Assembly (NCBI GenBank): GCA_003161495.1
Contig: PMOP01000414.1
Span: 3,638-9,651, forward strand
Length of the DNA: 6,014 nucleotides
Source: Acidobacteriota bacterium
Lineage (GTDB): Bacteria; Acidobacteriota; Terriglobia; Acidiferrales; UBA7541
Reading direction: 5' to 3'
The notes beneath the pieces are model-generated. The model saw nothing but the letters and a program-made list of their open reading frames with translations, was not told the origin of the DNA and did not search any database. The translations under genes and the position numbers were made by a program. Positions within the stretch are counted from its first letter, which is position 1. Each line of letters starts with the position of its first letter. Below are positions 5,200-6,014 of this stretch, in pieces.

Positions 5200-6014
5200 A
5201 TGCAACCCCACGCAGCCGAGAGACGCCACCTGGAGCGGCAAATCGCCTATGCGCGCCCCATTTTCATGGTGCTCGCTCTGGTCGATTTGTTGGACCGGCC
5301 TCCGTCGGAACGCGGCCCGTACGCCATGCTCTTCATTACCGCCTATTTGGTTGTGTCCCTGATTCTGGCGCTGTCGCAAAATTTAAAATGGATCGGAGAA
5401 TTGCCTCTTCCGCTTTATTTCGATTTGGCGGCTCTGGCCGTATTTTTGGTCCTGACTCGATCTGTCGTGGCGACTTGGTTCGTCTACCTGTTCGTCGCCC
5501 TGGCATCGGGGATTCGTTGGGGCACTCGCCGCTCCGTAATGCTGGTCGGTGTCGTCACCATGGCTCTCCTGATACGAAGGGCCATGATTGGACCTCTGGC
5601 TTGGGAGCAGATGATGTCTTGGGTTGCTCTTTCCACTGGCACTTTTGCCGCTGGGGCGGGCATGTCATTTCTCGGTAGCCGGCAGAGGCGCCACGCAACT
5701 GAACAAGAGTTTCTCGCCCAACTTACGGGACAATTGGAAGTGGACCGCGGAATGGCGGAATCGCTGCGGCTCGTCATGGGCGAACTGGTTAGCACCTTTG
5801 ATTGCGAGGCGGCGATATTGGCGGTCCGCGATACTGAGCTGGAGCGCATCTTTATCTGGAGATTCAGGACCGGCGATGACGCGCGCCTTACGCCTGAAAA
5901 CCTGCCGGTAAACCGTAGCGATGGCTTTCTGCTCGATCACCCTGACGCCAGTGTGTGCTGGAACAGCCTGGAGGGGGCGGGCGAAGGTTTCGGCTGGAAT
6001 CGCAAAGATGGGCG
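5200..6014 (+). CDS. membrane-anchored GAF-domain sensor, probable histidine kinase, 3' truncated
   Basis: The frame is open from the ATG at 5200 to the right edge, giving 271 residues. The N-terminal half is a membrane module of about six helices (roughly 18-31, 42-60, 70-88, 90-105, 112-124 and 137-158) with short loops and no large extracellular domain. A basic stop (SRQRRH) leads into a charged linker helix (about 165-195). The residues after it (SLRLVMGELVSTFDCEAAILAVRDTELERIFIW in two parts, about 188-220, then further beta-strand-like segments) look like the start of a GAF domain. No H-box or ATP-binding motif is inside the window, so the kinase call rests on the layout and on my memory of similar acidobacterial sensor kinases. 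A diguanylate cyclase or phosphatase output cannot be excluded. An in-frame TAA at 5167-5169 limits extension, and 5200 is the first ATG but lacks a clear SD. It is divergent from the MerR-TPR regulator. Confidence 0.8.
   Translation, partial: MQPHAAERRHLERQIAYARPIFMVLALVDLLDRPPSERGPYAMLFITAYLVVSLILALSQNLKWIGELPLPLYFDLAALAVFLVLTRSVVATWFVYLFVALASGIRWGTRRSVMLVGVVTMALLIRRAMIGPLAWEQMMSWVALSTGTFAAGAGMSFLGSRQRRHATEQEFLAQLTGQLEVDRGMAESLRLVMGELVSTFDCEAAILAVRDTELERIFIWRFRTGDDARLTPENLPVNRSDGFLLDHPDASVCWNSLEGAGEGFGWNRKDG

Noticed and set aside
5118..5678. 186-codon open frame on the + strand overlapping the sensor gene
   Set aside because: Its peptide is Arg/Pro/His-rich without domain features, while the frame from 5200 gives clear membrane helices and a GAF-like region and stays open to the window edge.
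1..6014. tRNA, rRNA, CRISPR, IS or prophage features
   Set aside because: No cloverleaf-like segments, spaced repeat arrays, transposase-like proteins, terminal inverted repeats or phage genes were seen on either strand.

Overview
The window looks like chromosomal DNA from a soil- or sediment-type Acidobacteriota (Terriglobia-like) bacterium. The base composition is moderately GC-rich. Two proteins resemble families I associate with that phylum: a short XRE regulator whose recognition region contains the string KRTGLLRCYISRVENGHTVP, and a MerR-type DNA-binding domain joined to TPR repeats. The phylum call is inference from recall, not from a search.

Left part (1-2140, + strand): the 3' part of a zinc-type medium-chain alcohol/polyol dehydrogenase is cut by the left edge. 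After 142 bp comes a 12-helix-type MFS transporter. An enzyme and a permease in the same direction suggest uptake and oxidation of a small polar metabolite, but the substrate cannot be read from the sequence. The MFS gene converges, with only 18 bp between stop codons, on an AEC-family (auxin efflux carrier type) transporter on the - strand (2159-3103).

Middle (3104-3518): about 400 bp without a convincing gene. It holds the AEC leader, a hairpin and one weak 35-codon hydrophobic micro-ORF.

Right part (3519-6014): a group of regulators. An XRE-family regulator (3519-3905, -) lies downstream of a MerR-TPR fusion regulator (4091-5023, -). The 185-bp gap between them is AT-rich and carries a CRP/FNR-like palindrome flanked by two 9-bp direct repeats. 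The MerR-TPR gene is divergent from a membrane-anchored GAF sensor protein, probably a histidine kinase, that starts at 5200 and runs off the right edge. Their shared 176-bp intergenic region has two related palindromes (AAATCC...AGATTT), one of them inside the spacer of a candidate promoter for the MerR-TPR gene.

I see no rRNA, tRNA, CRISPR array, insertion sequence or prophage gene. The most interesting material is regulatory: the MerR-TPR architecture, the paired operator-like repeats, and a possible AUU start for the transporter. I do not see a clear, wholly new biological system here.
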